From assembly GCF_048572895.1 (NCBI RefSeq), contig NZ_CP183878.1:2232001-2296000 (forward strand): 64,000 bases of DNA, in the 5' to 3' direction. The translations under genes were made by a program, and so were the position numbers. The stretch's first letter is position 1; the number at the start of each line of letters is the position of its first letter. Positions 9,183-18,341 of the stretch are shown here, one piece after another. This stretch comes from Psychrobacillus sp048572895. Lineage in GTDB: Bacteria; Bacillota; Bacilli; Bacillales_A; Planococcaceae. The notes beneath the pieces were generated by a model that saw only the letters and a program-made list of their open reading frames with translations, searched no databases and was not told the DNA's origin.

Positions 9183-10643
9183 TTATGCTATTGTATATCG
9201 TAACACCGGCTTACGCGCAGCTTTAGTTTCGTCTAAACGATTAATCACTGTAGTATGCGGAGCATTTTGAACGATTTCTGGATTTTCTTCTACTTCTTTC
9301 GCAATTTGAATCATTGCATCACAGAAAGCATCTAATGTTTCTTTTGACTCTGTTTCTGTTGGTTCAATCATCATACCTTCTTCTACATTTAAAGGAAAGT
9401 AGATAGTAGGTGGATGATAACCAAAGTCCAGCAAACGTTTTGCCATATCCAGCGTACGGACGCCAAGTTTCTTTTGGCGGCGACCACTTAGTACGAATTC
9501 ATGCTTACAATGACGGTTATAAGGAAGATCGAAATGTTCCTCTAAACGTCTCATCATATAGTTTGCATTTAATACCGCATACTCGGTTACCGCTTTAAGA
9601 CCATCTGGCCCCATAGAACGAATATACGTATAAGCACGAACATTAATACCGAAGTTTCCGTAGAACGGTTTTACACGGCCAATTGTTTGTGGACGATTAT
9701 AATCGAATGTATACTTATCATCCTCTTTTACAAGCACAGGACTCGGTAAGAATGGAATTAGGTCAGCTTTTACACCTACTGGACCTGAGCCAGGACCTCC
9801 GCCACCATGTGGACCTGTGAATGTTTTATGCAAGTTCAAGTGAACACAGTCAAAGCCCATATCCCCTGGACGTGCTTTCGACATAACTGCATTTAAATTT
9901 GCACCGTCATAATACAATTTACCACCAACACCGTGGATAATTTCAGCTAATTCTAAAATAGTTTCTTCGAATAAACCTAATGTATTTGGATTTGTTAGCA
10001 TCAATGCAGCAGTATCTGGACCTGCAACACGACGTAAATCTTCCAAGTCTACTAAGCCATCCTCATTCGATTTAACTGTAATCGTTTCAAAACCTGCAAC
10101 TGTTGCTGAAGCTGGATTTGTTCCATGTGCAGAATCCGGAACAATTACCTTCGTACGTTGTGTATCCCCATTTGCTTCATGAAATGCACGAATCATCATA
10201 AGAGCAGTCCATTCACCATGTGCGCCTGCAGCAGGTTGAAGAGTTACTTCATCCATTCCAGTAATTTCGATCAAATGCTCTTGAAGATCGAACATTAACT
10301 CCATCGCACCTTGAACAGAGGCTTCATCTTGTAATGGATGAATATTCGCAAAACCTGGGAAACGCGCAACCGACTCATTAACTTTCGGATTGTATTTCAT
10401 CGTACAAGATCCAAGTGGATAGAATCCAGTGTCTACACCATGATTACGGTTGGATAGTGCTGTATAATGACGCATAATATCTAGTTCAGATACTTCTGGT
10501 AATTCAGCTTCTTCAACACGCAGCATACCTTGTGGTAATAATGTTGATAAATCTACTTCAGGTACATCAAGCTCAGGTAGGTTATATCCTACGCGGCCTT
10601 TTTTTGTTATTTCAAATATTAATGGTTGATTATCCTTATGCAT
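9183..10643 (-). CDS. gcvPB: Glycine dehydrogenase (decarboxylating) subunit 2
   Basis: C-terminal half of the two-subunit P-protein of the glycine cleavage system; it carries the pyridoxal phosphate. The PLP lysine is visible in LNLHKTFTGPHGGGGPGSGP, with the upstream DSAHGTNPASA and DGANLNAV motifs. I place the start at the ATG at 10643, giving 486 residues; it overlaps the end of gcvPA by 8 bp. The longer frame upstream lies inside gcvPA. It acts with GcvPA, GcvT, lipoylated GcvH and Lpd to split glycine into CO2, ammonia and methylene-THF. Confidence 0.95.
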   Translation of the reverse strand: MHKDNQPLIFEITKKGRVGYNLPELDVPEVDLSTLLPQGMLRVEEAELPEVSELDIMRHYTALSNRNHGVDTGFYPLGSCTMKYNPKVNESVARFPGFANIHPLQDEASVQGAMELMFDLQEHLIEITGMDEVTLQPAAGAHGEWTALMMIRAFHEANGDTQRTKVIVPDSAHGTNPASATVAGFETITVKSNEDGLVDLEDLRRVAGPDTAALMLTNPNTLGLFEETILELAEIIHGVGGKLYYDGANLNAVMSKARPGDMGFDCVHLNLHKTFTGPHGGGGPGSGPVGVKADLIPFLPSPVLVKEDDKYTFDYNRPQTIGRVKPFYGNFGINVRAYTYIRSMGPDGLKAVTEYAVLNANYMMRRLEEHFDLPYNRHCKHEFVLSGRRQKKLGVRTLDMAKRLLDFGYHPPTIYFPLNVEEGMMIEPTETESKETLDAFCDAMIQIAKEVEENPEIVQNAPHTTVINRLDETKAARKPVLRYTIA

Positions 10644-11985
10644 AAAGAGCCCCCATTTCTTGCACGAGTGCATCTATTTCCTCTTTTGTACGCTGTTCTG
10701 TTACAGCGATTAATACATGATTTTTAAGGTCAGCGTTAATGCGACCTAAGTCAAAACCACCGATAATTCCTTTATCAAGAAGCCCTTTATTTGCCTCTGG
10801 AATTGAACCGTTTACTTTTACAACGATTTCGTTAAAATGAGCACCTTGATACGGGACTTCAAATCCTGCTTTTTCAAAGGATTGTTTTGCGTAATGTGTT
10901 TTCACGATATTTTGAGTGGCCATTTCTTTTACACCATTTTTACCAAGTGCAGTCATTGCTACTGAAGCCGCAAGTGCATTTAATGCCTGATTTGAACAGA
11001 TGTTTGAAGTAGCTTTATCGCGACGGATATGCTGTTCACGAGCCTGTAAAGTTAATACATAGCCACGACGACCTTCTTCATCCGTTGTTTCACCTACTAA
11101 ACGACCTGGAACTTTACGCATTAGCTTAGAGTTTACTGCAAAGAATCCACAGTGAGGCCCACCGAACGCTTCGGAAATTCCAAAGACTTGTGCATCTCCT
11201 ACTGTAATATCTGCTCCAAATTTACCTGGAGGTGTTAATACACCAAGTGCAAGCGGATTTGCAGAAACAACGAATAATGCTTTTTGCGCATGAGTCAATT
11301 GCTCCACTTTCGCCAAATCTTCAATTTGACCAAAGAAATTTGGATACTGAACTAAAACAGCGGCTGTTTCTTCATCCACTAATTCTTCAAGTTTCGCTAA
11401 GTCTGTTACTCCATCTTTTGTTGGAACAGTAACTACTTGAACATTTTGTCCTTTTGCATACATTTTCACAACATCGACATATTCAGGATGTACTGCCTCA
11501 GAAACGATTAATTTTTTACGACGAGTGTGCCCTGCTGCCAAGTTACCGGCTTCAGCTAGTGCAGTACCACCATCATACATAGAAGAATTTGCTATATCCA
11601 TACCTGTAAGCTCACAAATCATCGTTTGGAATTCAAAGATAGCTTGTAATTCGCCTTGCGAAATTTCTGGTTGATAAGGAGTGTAAGCAGTGTAAAATTC
11701 AGATCTAGAGATAACATGATCAACAATGATAGGTTTGAAATGATCATATACACCAGCACCTAAAAAAGATGCATATTGTTTACTGTCTGCATTTTTTGCA
11801 GCAAGTTGGCTCAACTCTTTTAATAGAGCAGATTCAGCTTTTGCAGGTTTAATATTGTAGTCACCTTTAAAACGAACTTTTTCCGGGATATCTGCAAACA
11901 ATTCATCAATTGAAGAAATGCCAATTACTTCTAGCATTTCGCTTTGATCTTGCTCAGTCATTGGTAAATAACGATGCTTCATCAA
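10636..11985 (-). CDS. gcvPA: Glycine dehydrogenase (decarboxylating) subunit 1
   Basis: A 449-residue N-terminal-half subunit of the split P-protein. It begins MMKHRYLPMTEQDQSEML and contains the family segments SFLGAGVYDHFKP, YTPYQPEISQGELQAIFEFQ and MYDGGTALAEA. It lacks the PLP lysine, which is supplied by GcvPB. It follows gcvT by about 20 bp and overlaps gcvPB, so the three are one transcript controlled by the glycine riboswitch upstream of gcvT. Confidence 0.95.
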   Translation of the reverse strand: MMKHRYLPMTEQDQSEMLEVIGISSIDELFADIPEKVRFKGDYNIKPAKAESALLKELSQLAAKNADSKQYASFLGAGVYDHFKPIIVDHVISRSEFYTAYTPYQPEISQGELQAIFEFQTMICELTGMDIANSSMYDGGTALAEAGNLAAGHTRRKKLIVSEAVHPEYVDVVKMYAKGQNVQVVTVPTKDGVTDLAKLEELVDEETAAVLVQYPNFFGQIEDLAKVEQLTHAQKALFVVSANPLALGVLTPPGKFGADITVGDAQVFGISEAFGGPHCGFFAVNSKLMRKVPGRLVGETTDEEGRRGYVLTLQAREQHIRRDKATSNICSNQALNALAASVAMTALGKNGVKEMATQNIVKTHYAKQSFEKAGFEVPYQGAHFNEIVVKVNGSIPEANKGLLDKGIIGGFDLGRINADLKNHVLIAVTEQRTKEEIDALVQEMGALYA

Positions 11986-12006
11986 TGGACAACCTCTTTC
12001 TATGCC

Positions 12007-13110
12007 TTATTTTTCTCTTTTATAAAACGGAGTTGCTACTGTAACTGCTTTTAGTCGTTTATTTCTAATCTCAATTTCTACCTCTTGCCCAAGTTCTGCA
12101 AATGTTGCGTCAATTATAGCTAAACCAATATTTTTCTTAAGTGTAGGAGATTGAGTACCGGATGTAACATGCCCAATTTGCTTGTTATCTACAAATACTG
12201 GATATCCTGTACGTGGAATTCCTTTATCAATCATTTCGATACCAATACTTTTTCTTGTTACACCGTTCTCTTTCTGTTCAAGTAATATAGATTTACCATT
12301 AAAATCTTGCTCTTTTTTTAGTTTTACGACAAAACCAATATTAGCTTCAAGTGGCGAAATATCTTTTGTTAGTTCTTGACCATATAGTGGTAAACAAGCT
12401 TCAAAACGCAAAGTATCACGAGCACCTAAACCACATGGAAGAATTCCCTCCTCGCTACCTGCATCTAAAATACTGCCCCATAGACCTGTTACATCATTTG
12501 CAGAAGCATATAGTTCAAATCCATCTTCCCCTGTATAGCCAGTTCGTGAGATTATCACATTTTGACCAGCAACTTCGACATTGTTTGCGAAACGGAAGAA
12601 CCCAATTTCATCTAAATTTTTGGTAGTCAGCTTTTGTAAAATGACTTGCGCTAAAGGTCCTTGTAAAGCAAGTAAACCATAATCTTCTGATTTATTTACT
12701 AGTTTTACATCTCCAATTACATTTTCTTGCATCCAGTTATAATCTTTTTCGATATTACCAGCGTTTACAACAAGAAGATAATGATTATCTTCGATTTTGT
12801 AAATTAATAAATCATCTACAATCCCGCCGTCCTTATAACACATAGCTGTGTATTGTGCCTGACCATCTACTAATTTCGAGACATCATTCGTCATAAGCTT
12901 TTGAAGATATTCTTCACTATCTGTACCCGTTAGGATTATTTCTCCCATATGAGAAACGTCAAACAATCCAGCTTTCGTTCTTACTGCTTCGTGCTCGGCC
13001 TTGATACTTGAGAATTGGACTGGAAGCTCCCAACCTCCGAAGTCAATGGTCTTTCCTCCGTAATTTGCATATACATCAAATAAAGGTGTTCGTTTCAACT
13101 GTTCTGCCAA
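12007..13110 (-). CDS. gcvT: Aminomethyltransferase (glycine cleavage T-protein)
   Basis: Transfers the methylene group from aminomethyl-lipoyl GcvH to tetrahydrofolate. The protein is 367 residues from a TTG start at 13110, chosen because AAGGAGGAG lies 7 bp upstream and the protein then begins MAEQLKRTPLFDVY, like its homologues. An upstream in-frame ATG at 13173 falls inside the riboswitch terminator. Family motifs GLFDVSHMGEI, DGGIVDDLL, RTGYTGEDGFE and LGARDTLR are present. It is the first gene of the operon. Confidence 0.95.
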   Translation of the reverse strand: MAEQLKRTPLFDVYANYGGKTIDFGGWELPVQFSSIKAEHEAVRTKAGLFDVSHMGEIILTGTDSEEYLQKLMTNDVSKLVDGQAQYTAMCYKDGGIVDDLLIYKIEDNHYLLVVNAGNIEKDYNWMQENVIGDVKLVNKSEDYGLLALQGPLAQVILQKLTTKNLDEIGFFRFANNVEVAGQNVIISRTGYTGEDGFELYASANDVTGLWGSILDAGSEEGILPCGLGARDTLRFEACLPLYGQELTKDISPLEANIGFVVKLKKEQDFNGKSILLEQKENGVTRKSIGIEMIDKGIPRTGYPVFVDNKQIGHVTSGTQSPTLKKNIGLAIIDATFAELGQEVEIEIRNKRLKAVTVATPFYKREK

Positions 13111-13138
13111 AATAATCTCCTCCTTCACAATTTCCATA

Positions 13139-13187
13139 CAAAAAAGGACAGAAAAACCCCTTTGGAAAAACAAGGATTCTCTGTCCT
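13139..13187 (-). terminator. Riboswitch expression-platform terminator upstream of gcvT
   Basis: AGGACAGA at the end of the second glycine aptamer pairs with TCTGTCCT, followed by TTTTTT on the minus strand. The 5' arm overlaps the closing helix of aptamer 2, so glycine binding would prevent terminator formation and switch the operon on. Confidence 0.85.
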
Positions 13188-13362
13188 GGGACCTGAAAGT
13201 TTACCAAAAATGGCTTTCCTCTTTGGTGGCTTCACGTAGTATAAACGAAAGCGCTCTCCAGAGTTGCGTCCTATACGAGTTCTTTTGCCTGAGAGATTCA
13301 TAATTTACATTACTTGCTCCTTCGGCGACACAACTAGTGTGTTCTCTCCCCGTATAATCATC
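13183..13362 (-). ncRNA. Tandem glycine riboswitch (gcvT motif)
   Basis: On the minus strand, aptamer 1 runs from GGGGAGAG through GCCGAAGGAGCAA to TCTCTCAGGCAAAAG. Aptamer 2 runs from CTCTGGAGAG through CACCAAAGAGGAAA to TCAGGTCCCAGGACAGAG. These are the conserved elements of the two-aptamer glycine riboswitch joined by a short linker. It sits directly before gcvT and a terminator, so it is an ON switch for glycine catabolism. Confidence 0.93.
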
Positions 13363-13477
13363 CGCGATATCTGTATAACTCACTCTTTGTCTATATCCTA
13401 ACATTCAAGTAAATTATAAGCAATACTTTTTAATAAAATCACCAATAGACGAACGTTATTATAGAATTCCTTATAAA

Positions 13478-13990
13478 TCATCCGCCTTTCAGACGATTCA
13501 CTTGGTATCCAGCGTATTCTGTTATTTGTCTTAGTGGTCTATGTTCTGTTCGAATCGTTATATGCGCCGCCTTTTTATAAAACCATTTCCTCGTTTTGAA
13601 CAATTGCTCTAATTCTTCCTTTGTACTGTTCTGCACAATCGGTCTGTTTTTGTCGTTTTTTATTCTCATCCAAATATCTTCAAAAGTTGCATCCAAATAA
13701 AGTACAAGCCCAGTTCTTCGCATCACTTCAATATTTTTTTCGTTCATGGCAACTCCGCCACCTGTTGAAATGATGCACGATTCGTTCCGGAACTCTTCAA
13801 GAAAGTCAGTCTCTACTTTCCGAAAGTAAGCTTCTCCCTCTTGCTCAAAGATCTCAGGAATCGTCCTATTTTGCAATCTTACAATTTCTTTATCCATATC
13901 GTAGTAGGGCATTTTTAGAAAAAAGCTCAATCTTCTACCAATAACACTTTTTCCGCTACCCATAAACCCTACTAAATATACTTTATACAT
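13478..13990 (-). CDS. aroK: Shikimate kinase
   Basis: A 170-residue cytoplasmic kinase that phosphorylates shikimate in the chorismate pathway. Walker A is GFMGSGKS at residues 8-15, followed by the shikimate-binding DMDKEI, the triple glycine STGGGVA, and NRPIV with the lid arginine. The length is typical. It lies downstream of the comG genes, transcribed in the same direction, as in B. subtilis. Confidence 0.92.
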   Translation of the reverse strand: MYKVYLVGFMGSGKSVIGRRLSFFLKMPYYDMDKEIVRLQNRTIPEIFEQEGEAYFRKVETDFLEEFRNESCIISTGGGVAMNEKNIEVMRRTGLVLYLDATFEDIWMRIKNDKNRPIVQNSTKEELEQLFKTRKWFYKKAAHITIRTEHRPLRQITEYAGYQVNRLKGG

Positions 13991-14105
13991 AATTCACCAA
14001 CTCACTAAATTCCAATTTTCTCGGTGCCATAGTATCATCAAGTTATTCTTTATTATAGAGAGTGGCATTTTTTATTACAACTATAAAAAATGAGTTCGAT
14101 CGAAA

Positions 14106-14312
14106 CTATCGCATAATTTGTCGATGGAGTACCTCCATTTTTTCGATTGCTGCACCTGTATAAAACATCTCTAAAGCATCGTATGTTTGATATTTGGCTT
14201 GATATGCTGCAGTAATTGACAGTAAAAAAACGGTAACAATCAGCAAAAGAATAACTACAGCTGGCAAGAATACTCCTCTTTCATTCTGTACGAAATGTAA
14301 CATAAAATACAT
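14106..14312 (-). CDS. comGG: Competence protein ComGG (short)
   Basis: The last comG gene: a 68-residue minor pseudopilin with one hydrophobic helix after ERGVFLPAVVILLLIVTVFL. It is shorter than B. subtilis ComGG (about 124 residues), and its start overlaps comGF. The assignment rests mainly on position and on the pseudopilin-like N-terminus. It is downstream of the comGC break, so transcription from PcomG may be blocked by the prophage. Confidence 0.7.
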   Translation of the reverse strand: MYFMLHFVQNERGVFLPAVVILLLIVTVFLLSITAAYQAKYQTYDALEMFYTGAAIEKMEVLHRQIMR

Positions 14313-14736
14313 GCTCCTTATCTACGCCATTTAAAAAATTCACCGTCATTCGCAATAAGCTTCCTTCCATTTCAACAAATAGAGAATCAATATTTAATAA
14401 CATCTGCTCATGACCATCCCAATTCTTTTGTTTGCGTATCAAGTTTTTATAAGACTCCACTTTATAATTTGTAATACCTTTTCTTATCGTAAACCCTTTT
14501 GAATATTCATGAACCTCAATGGAGTCTACTTCTATTAAATAGGAATCTACATATTGGATGAACAATGCCCATTCTATTTCAGTCGTATCTGTCACACTTG
14601 CTTCCGTGTTAGTTAACCACCACATAACCCCTACCAGTACTTGAGCAAACAGCATAAACACTGCTAAATGAAGAATCCCTTCTAGTAATGTGTAACCTGA
14701 TTGATCACGAATTTTCATTTTGCTAGCGGCAAACAT
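14281..14736 (-). CDS. comGF: Competence pseudopilin ComGF
   Basis: About 145 residues, probably starting at MKIRDQSGYTLLEG. The prepilin-type N-terminus GYTLLEGILHLAVFMLF is followed by a globular part. Overlaps with comGE and comGG place it in the comG operon, which builds the transformation pseudopilus at the membrane. Confidence 0.82.
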   Translation of the reverse strand: MFAASKMKIRDQSGYTLLEGILHLAVFMLFAQVLVGVMWWLTNTEASVTDTTEIEWALFIQYVDSYLIEVDSIEVHEYSKGFTIRKGITNYKVESYKNLIRKQKNWDGHEQMLLNIDSLFVEMEGSLLRMTVNFLNGVDKEHVFYVTFRTE

Positions 14737-15023
14737 TTATGCTGCTCCTCCCGCATCCCTTCATAGTAAATACAAACTTTCTCGTTTTCTATTTCATAAG
14801 AATAAGACATTTTCTCAATATGCATTACTCCTGCTGAAATACCCTCTACTGTATACATTTTTACAACTTCATACATAACCAAAGATGAATGATAGCTCCT
14901 CTTTTTATCTTCTAATTGAACCATCATATTATTTAATAACGGTAATATTGTCGTGGCAATAAGAAAGGTAATACTCAATGATAAAATCGTTTCTGGCCAA
15001 GAAAAACCATGATCATTTTTCAT
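14715..15023 (-). CDS. comGE: Competence pseudopilin ComGE
   Basis: A 102-residue minor pseudopilin. It has a prepilin-like N-terminus (GFSWPETILSLSITFLIATT) with the Glu at +5 and a hydrophobic helix. It overlaps comGD by 11 bp and comGF by 22 bp. Confidence 0.78.
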   Translation of the reverse strand: MKNDHGFSWPETILSLSITFLIATTILPLLNNMMVQLEDKKRSYHSSLVMYEVVKMYTVEGISAGVMHIEKMSYSYEIENEKVCIYYEGMREEQHKCLPLAK

Positions 15024-15468
15024 AATTTATCACACCTCTACCTATATAAAGAGTTATTCGCTTCTCACCTTTCTCCGTCTCGAACAATAGGTTACCAAAA
15101 TCGTTTACATTACCATTTGGATGAAATGAAATCACTTTTAGTGTACTATCATCACTTAAACGCATATTCTTAGGTAAATCTCTTTCAAACAGCAGTACAT
15201 TAGACATAATTGCTTCATATTTGGTTTTATTATTTTTGAAAGTTAAATGAGTGTATCCGTATTCTCCAATAGAAATTGCCTGAAGTCTTTGAACGTCTAA
15301 ATGTAATTGCTTGTAGAATCTCTCTTCCTCCATTTCCTTCATCCTTGTAGATGTAAAAAATATTACAGAAGTAGATACAACCATTACAATCGATAGGACA
15401 AGCAACATCTCAATCATTGTAAATCCCTTTTCGTTCCACTTAAATTTATTCTTAACTGACTTATCCAC
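15013..15468 (-). CDS. comGD: Competence pseudopilin ComGD
   Basis: A 151-residue pseudopilin with the type IV prepilin signal KGFTMIEMLLVLSIVMVVST, in which cleavage is expected after the glycine. It overlaps the 3' end of comGC by 8 bp. It is intact but separated by the prophage from comGA, comGB and the operon promoter. Confidence 0.9.
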   Translation of the reverse strand: MDKSVKNKFKWNEKGFTMIEMLLVLSIVMVVSTSVIFFTSTRMKEMEEERFYKQLHLDVQRLQAISIGEYGYTHLTFKNNKTKYEAIMSNVLLFERDLPKNMRLSDDSTLKVISFHPNGNVNDFGNLLFETEKGEKRITLYIGRGVINYEK

Positions 15469-15623
15469 TAGTCACTTTCCCAGTAATAGGATCAACGGTA
15501 ACAGTTTCTCCATTTGGACATGTTGTGTCCTCACCAGGCAAATAGCCCTCTGTTTCAAGTTCTACAAGTGCAGGGATTTTTTTATGCTCGATTTTATATG
15601 CCGCAACCTGACCTTCCACCATT
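15461..15623 (-). pseudogene. comGC: comGC 3' half, separated by prophage insertion
   Basis: Encodes the last 52-53 residues of the major competence pseudopilin ComGC: from the shared Met, VEGQVAAYKIEHKK to ITGKVTSG, with the conserved CPNG segment. The prepilin signal and helix are missing; they lie 36.8 kb away at 52451-52609. Joined at the core ATG, the two pieces make a 105-residue ComGC that aligns to B. subtilis ComGC around its NMVKAQ segment without a gap. A frame that opens in the prophage (TTG at 15646) reads into it. Excision would restore the gene, so it is interrupted and not necessarily dead. Confidence 0.92.
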
Positions 15624-15653
15624 TTTGAAAAGGCATAAAAAAGCAACCCTCTC
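15620..15653. repeat. attL of the comGC prophage
   Basis: Left attachment site. The 4-bp core CATT (15620-15623) is shared with attR. The prophage half carries AAGCAACCCTCTC at 15641-15653, which is the inverted partner of GAGAGGTTGCTT in attR. The chromosomal half is comGC coding sequence. It lies 3 bp outside the integrase stop codon, the usual place for a large serine integrase attachment site. Confidence 0.85.
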
Positions 15654-15655
15654 GT

Positions 15656-17446
15656 TTAGGATTGCTTGTTGATTAGTTCATATGCTCTTTTATATTCCTC
15701 TTGTTGCTTATCATATTCTTCATCGGTCATTGGCTGAGACAATCTAAGCTCATCATCTTCCATTGATTGCTCATCAATCATATTCCAATAGTCTCTAGAT
15801 GCTTTATGTTCACGCTTAAATGTTTCAGTAAATGGCTCAAATGTCAAATTTGTTTCAATTTGTGCCGATGTAAAAATCGAATTAAATTCGTGTATTTCCT
15901 CTTCAAATGAAGGAAGCGAGAAAAAGAACTCACAATCATAATCACTGATAATAACTTTTTTCAGTAGTTTATGTTTATCTTCTACTTTAATCCTCTTGTT
16001 CATTTGAATATTTTCCATTAACAAACTTTTTTCTTTCACTTTATCAATCATATCATTTACTACATTCAGATTATACGATTCTTTCTTTTTGTTCAATTGT
16101 TCAATTTTCTTTGCATTGTCGTTAATTTCATCTTGAAACATCTTTCTAACAACTTCTGAACTACTCTTCATTTCCTTCTTCAGCGTCTTAAAGGTTTCTT
16201 TATTATCATCTTCTAGCTCTTTTATCTGCTTGTCCAGTTCATAAATACGCTGATCCAATTTCTTAGCTTCTGAATCAAGTCCACTCATTAGAGCCTTGTA
16301 ATAAGTTTGATTACTCATGAAGTTTGTATTCTGTTTTACAGTTACACGACTGAACATTTCATCTAGAATATTTACAGAAATCCCTCTAGCGTTACATTCT
16401 TTTATTTTTCCATGCTTTCTTTTTTGACACATATAAGTAATTTTCTTTTTAGCTCCCATATGTCGAACAAAACGACTGCCACATTTCGAACAGTAAAGCT
16501 TAGGATAGTAAACATCATTTTTAATTGGCTTTCTTCCACTCTTAGATGACTTGTTTATCCTAGATTCTCTTATTCTGTTGGCTTCTTCCCATTGTTCGAC
16601 TGATATAATAGAAGGAACTGCGTTGGGAATGTAAATATGCTTGTCCTTTGGGGTAGCTGAAGTTTTTGTTTCCGTTACACTGTCTTTAGATAATTTTCCA
16701 ACTATTGCAGTTCCAGTGTAGATGTAATTTTTTATTATTCGATTAACCATATGCTCAGACCATGTGACACCTGTTTGCGATTTATACCCTTGTTCATTGA
16801 TTTCCCTAACTATAATGTACGCTCCTGCTTCAATATAACGCTTGTAGATGTATCTAATTACTTCTGCCTGTTCTTCGTCTATCACAAATTCATTTTCCTC
16901 ATTACGTACATAACCATATGGCAACCTTGCAGGTGCGTATTTCCCATTCTTAGCATTATGATTTTTCGTGAACTTAATTCGATTAGATAAGTTTTGTGAT
17001 TCATTCTGTGCAATGGAAAATAGTATGGAAAGATTAAACTCCCAGTTGCTATCAAATGTTGACATTCCACTATTTTCAAAAAGCACATCTACACCATTTG
17101 ATTTCAGTTGCTTAACTGATGTTATCCCGTCCACAGTCGAGCGTGACATTCTACTCGGATCCTTAACAATTACAAGGTCGTATTTACTTTTTCTTGAAGA
17201 CCTTCGGAAAATGTCAGAACCGTTATCATTTTTTTCAAAGTCTATGCCACAATCATACATCATCATTTGGAAGGCTTCACGTCTAGCATTTGTAGCTGTT
17301 TTTCCATCATCAGGATACACTTTGATTAAATCATAACCCTTTTCTTCGCAATATTGTTTGTATTTTTCTTTTTGATTCTCTAGAGACTGAGCTTGCTCCG
17401 ATTTTTTCGAACTGACACGAGCATATACACAAGTACGAATACCCAT
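15656..17446 (-). CDS. int: Large serine integrase of the prophage
   Basis: A 596-residue site-specific recombinase. The N-terminal catalytic resolvase domain (about residues 1-150) contains YARVSS with the nucleophilic serine near residue 12. A recombinase domain follows (about 165-280, PYGYVRNEENEFVIDEEQ and TWSEHMVNRIIKN). A zinc ribbon comes next (CSKCGSRFVRH...MCQKRKHGK...C), then a coiled coil at about 385-450. This is the architecture of phiC31/A118-type integrases. Its stop is 33 bp from the attL core. The ribosome binding site is ATGGAGGAAAG. A terminator 75 bp upstream isolates it from the neighbouring phage gene, so it has its own promoter. Transcription could continue into comGC' and comGD-GG. 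Confidence 0.95.
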   Translation of the reverse strand: MGIRTCVYARVSSKKSEQAQSLENQKEKYKQYCEEKGYDLIKVYPDDGKTATNARREAFQMMMYDCGIDFEKNDNGSDIFRRSSRKSKYDLVIVKDPSRMSRSTVDGITSVKQLKSNGVDVLFENSGMSTFDSNWEFNLSILFSIAQNESQNLSNRIKFTKNHNAKNGKYAPARLPYGYVRNEENEFVIDEEQAEVIRYIYKRYIEAGAYIIVREINEQGYKSQTGVTWSEHMVNRIIKNYIYTGTAIVGKLSKDSVTETKTSATPKDKHIYIPNAVPSIISVEQWEEANRIRESRINKSSKSGRKPIKNDVYYPKLYCSKCGSRFVRHMGAKKKITYMCQKRKHGKIKECNARGISVNILDEMFSRVTVKQNTNFMSNQTYYKALMSGLDSEAKKLDQRIYELDKQIKELEDDNKETFKTLKKEMKSSSEVVRKMFQDEINDNAKKIEQLNKKKESYNLNVVNDMIDKVKEKSLLMENIQMNKRIKVEDKHKLLKKVIISDYDCEFFFSLPSFEEEIHEFNSIFTSAQIETNLTFEPFTETFKREHKASRDYWNMIDEQSMEDDELRLSQPMTDEEYDKQQEEYKRAYELINKQS

Positions 17447-17522
17447 TTGCTTTCCTCCATCTCTAATTGGTTAAACGCTATACAACTTAGTTTAATTTTA
17501 CCATATTTTTCTTATGTAAGCA

Positions 17523-17554
17523 TAAAAAAGCACCCTCAGTGGTTGAGAGTGTTT
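17523..17554 (-). terminator. Terminator between the 142-aa gene and the integrase
   Basis: The stem CACTCTCA/TGAGGGTG is followed by TTTTTT on the minus strand. It stops late-operon transcription before the integrase gene. Confidence 0.75.
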
Positions 17555-17615
17555 AGATATTTCTCCATATTAAAAAGCCACAACGATTAGATGTGACTTC
17601 ACAAATTAAACTAAT

Positions 17616-18044
17616 TTAGTTTATCTCGTTAATATTATTAATCTCGTTCCTAATTTTGATCGGCTGATTCCATTGCTTAACAGTAATACTCAATACTTTA
17701 TCCTCATTCAATCTTTTTAAGATATACATTAATTTTGCTGCTGTTGGTTTAAAATCACACTTTTGACTCAATTCCTCATATAGATATATCCCTTTATTAG
17801 GAGGATTGTTTTTTGATTTTAAATTTTTCATTCTTATAAAACTTTTAAATACTTTTTCTTTATTTTTCACGTAAAATTCATTGAGTAAAGTTGCACCCTC
17901 AATTGAAACCCAATCCTCTGAGGCTTTTAAGTATCCTTCCTCAATTAAAAATTTTCTTTCTTCATCTAATAAACTTCTCTCAAAATATGTTTCTCCATAT
18001 TTAGTATGGTCAATTAGAATTTCTATTATTTCATCATATTCCAC
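17616..18044 (-). CDS. Hypothetical phage protein, 142 aa
   Basis: Not recognised. A charged soluble protein without membrane segments. The second half (LYEELSQKCDFKPTAAKLMYILKRLNEDKVLSI) looks like a winged-helix domain, so a DNA-binding role is possible. Its position beside the integrase makes it one candidate for an excision (directionality) factor, but that is inference only. Confidence 0.6.
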   Translation of the reverse strand: MEYDEIIEILIDHTKYGETYFERSLLDEERKFLIEEGYLKASEDWVSIEGATLLNEFYVKNKEKVFKSFIRMKNLKSKNNPPNKGIYLYEELSQKCDFKPTAAKLMYILKRLNEDKVLSITVKQWNQPIKIRNEINNINEIN

Positions 18045-18132
18045 AACTGCTTACCTCCCCTTCATATCTACTTAATTCGACAAGTAGGAGAGTTAATCCT
18101 TTTATTATTCATATAAATGAGAGCGTTTTAAT

Positions 18133-18300
18133 TTATTCCTTTTTGTGTTCACTATCTCTAGTTGAATACCCATTTAGATAGTCGAAAAGCATACCTACCA
18201 TTAATTCTTGAAGCCTAGCTATTCTTTTTTCATAATCTGGAACTTCTAAATATCTGATACTTTTAATTCTAACTAGAGGCTTATTAGCCCCAATAAGCAT
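18133..18300 (-). CDS. Small hypothetical phage protein, 55 aa
   Basis: An open frame from ATG 18300, MLIGANKPLVRIKSIRYLEV to the C-terminus STRDSEHKKE. No clear ribosome binding site and no known family. It lies in a row of short genes between the tail module and the integrase. Confidence 0.4.
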   Translation of the reverse strand: MLIGANKPLVRIKSIRYLEVPDYEKRIARLQELMVGMLFDYLNGYSTRDSEHKKE

Positions 18301-18341
18301 TATGCAGCCAAAAAAATGTTAGTGGTAGATGCCGTTAATCT

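Noticed and set aside
13201..13404. A 67-residue minus-strand reading frame upstream of gcvT
   Set aside because: It runs through the conserved glycine riboswitch aptamers and has no ribosome binding site.
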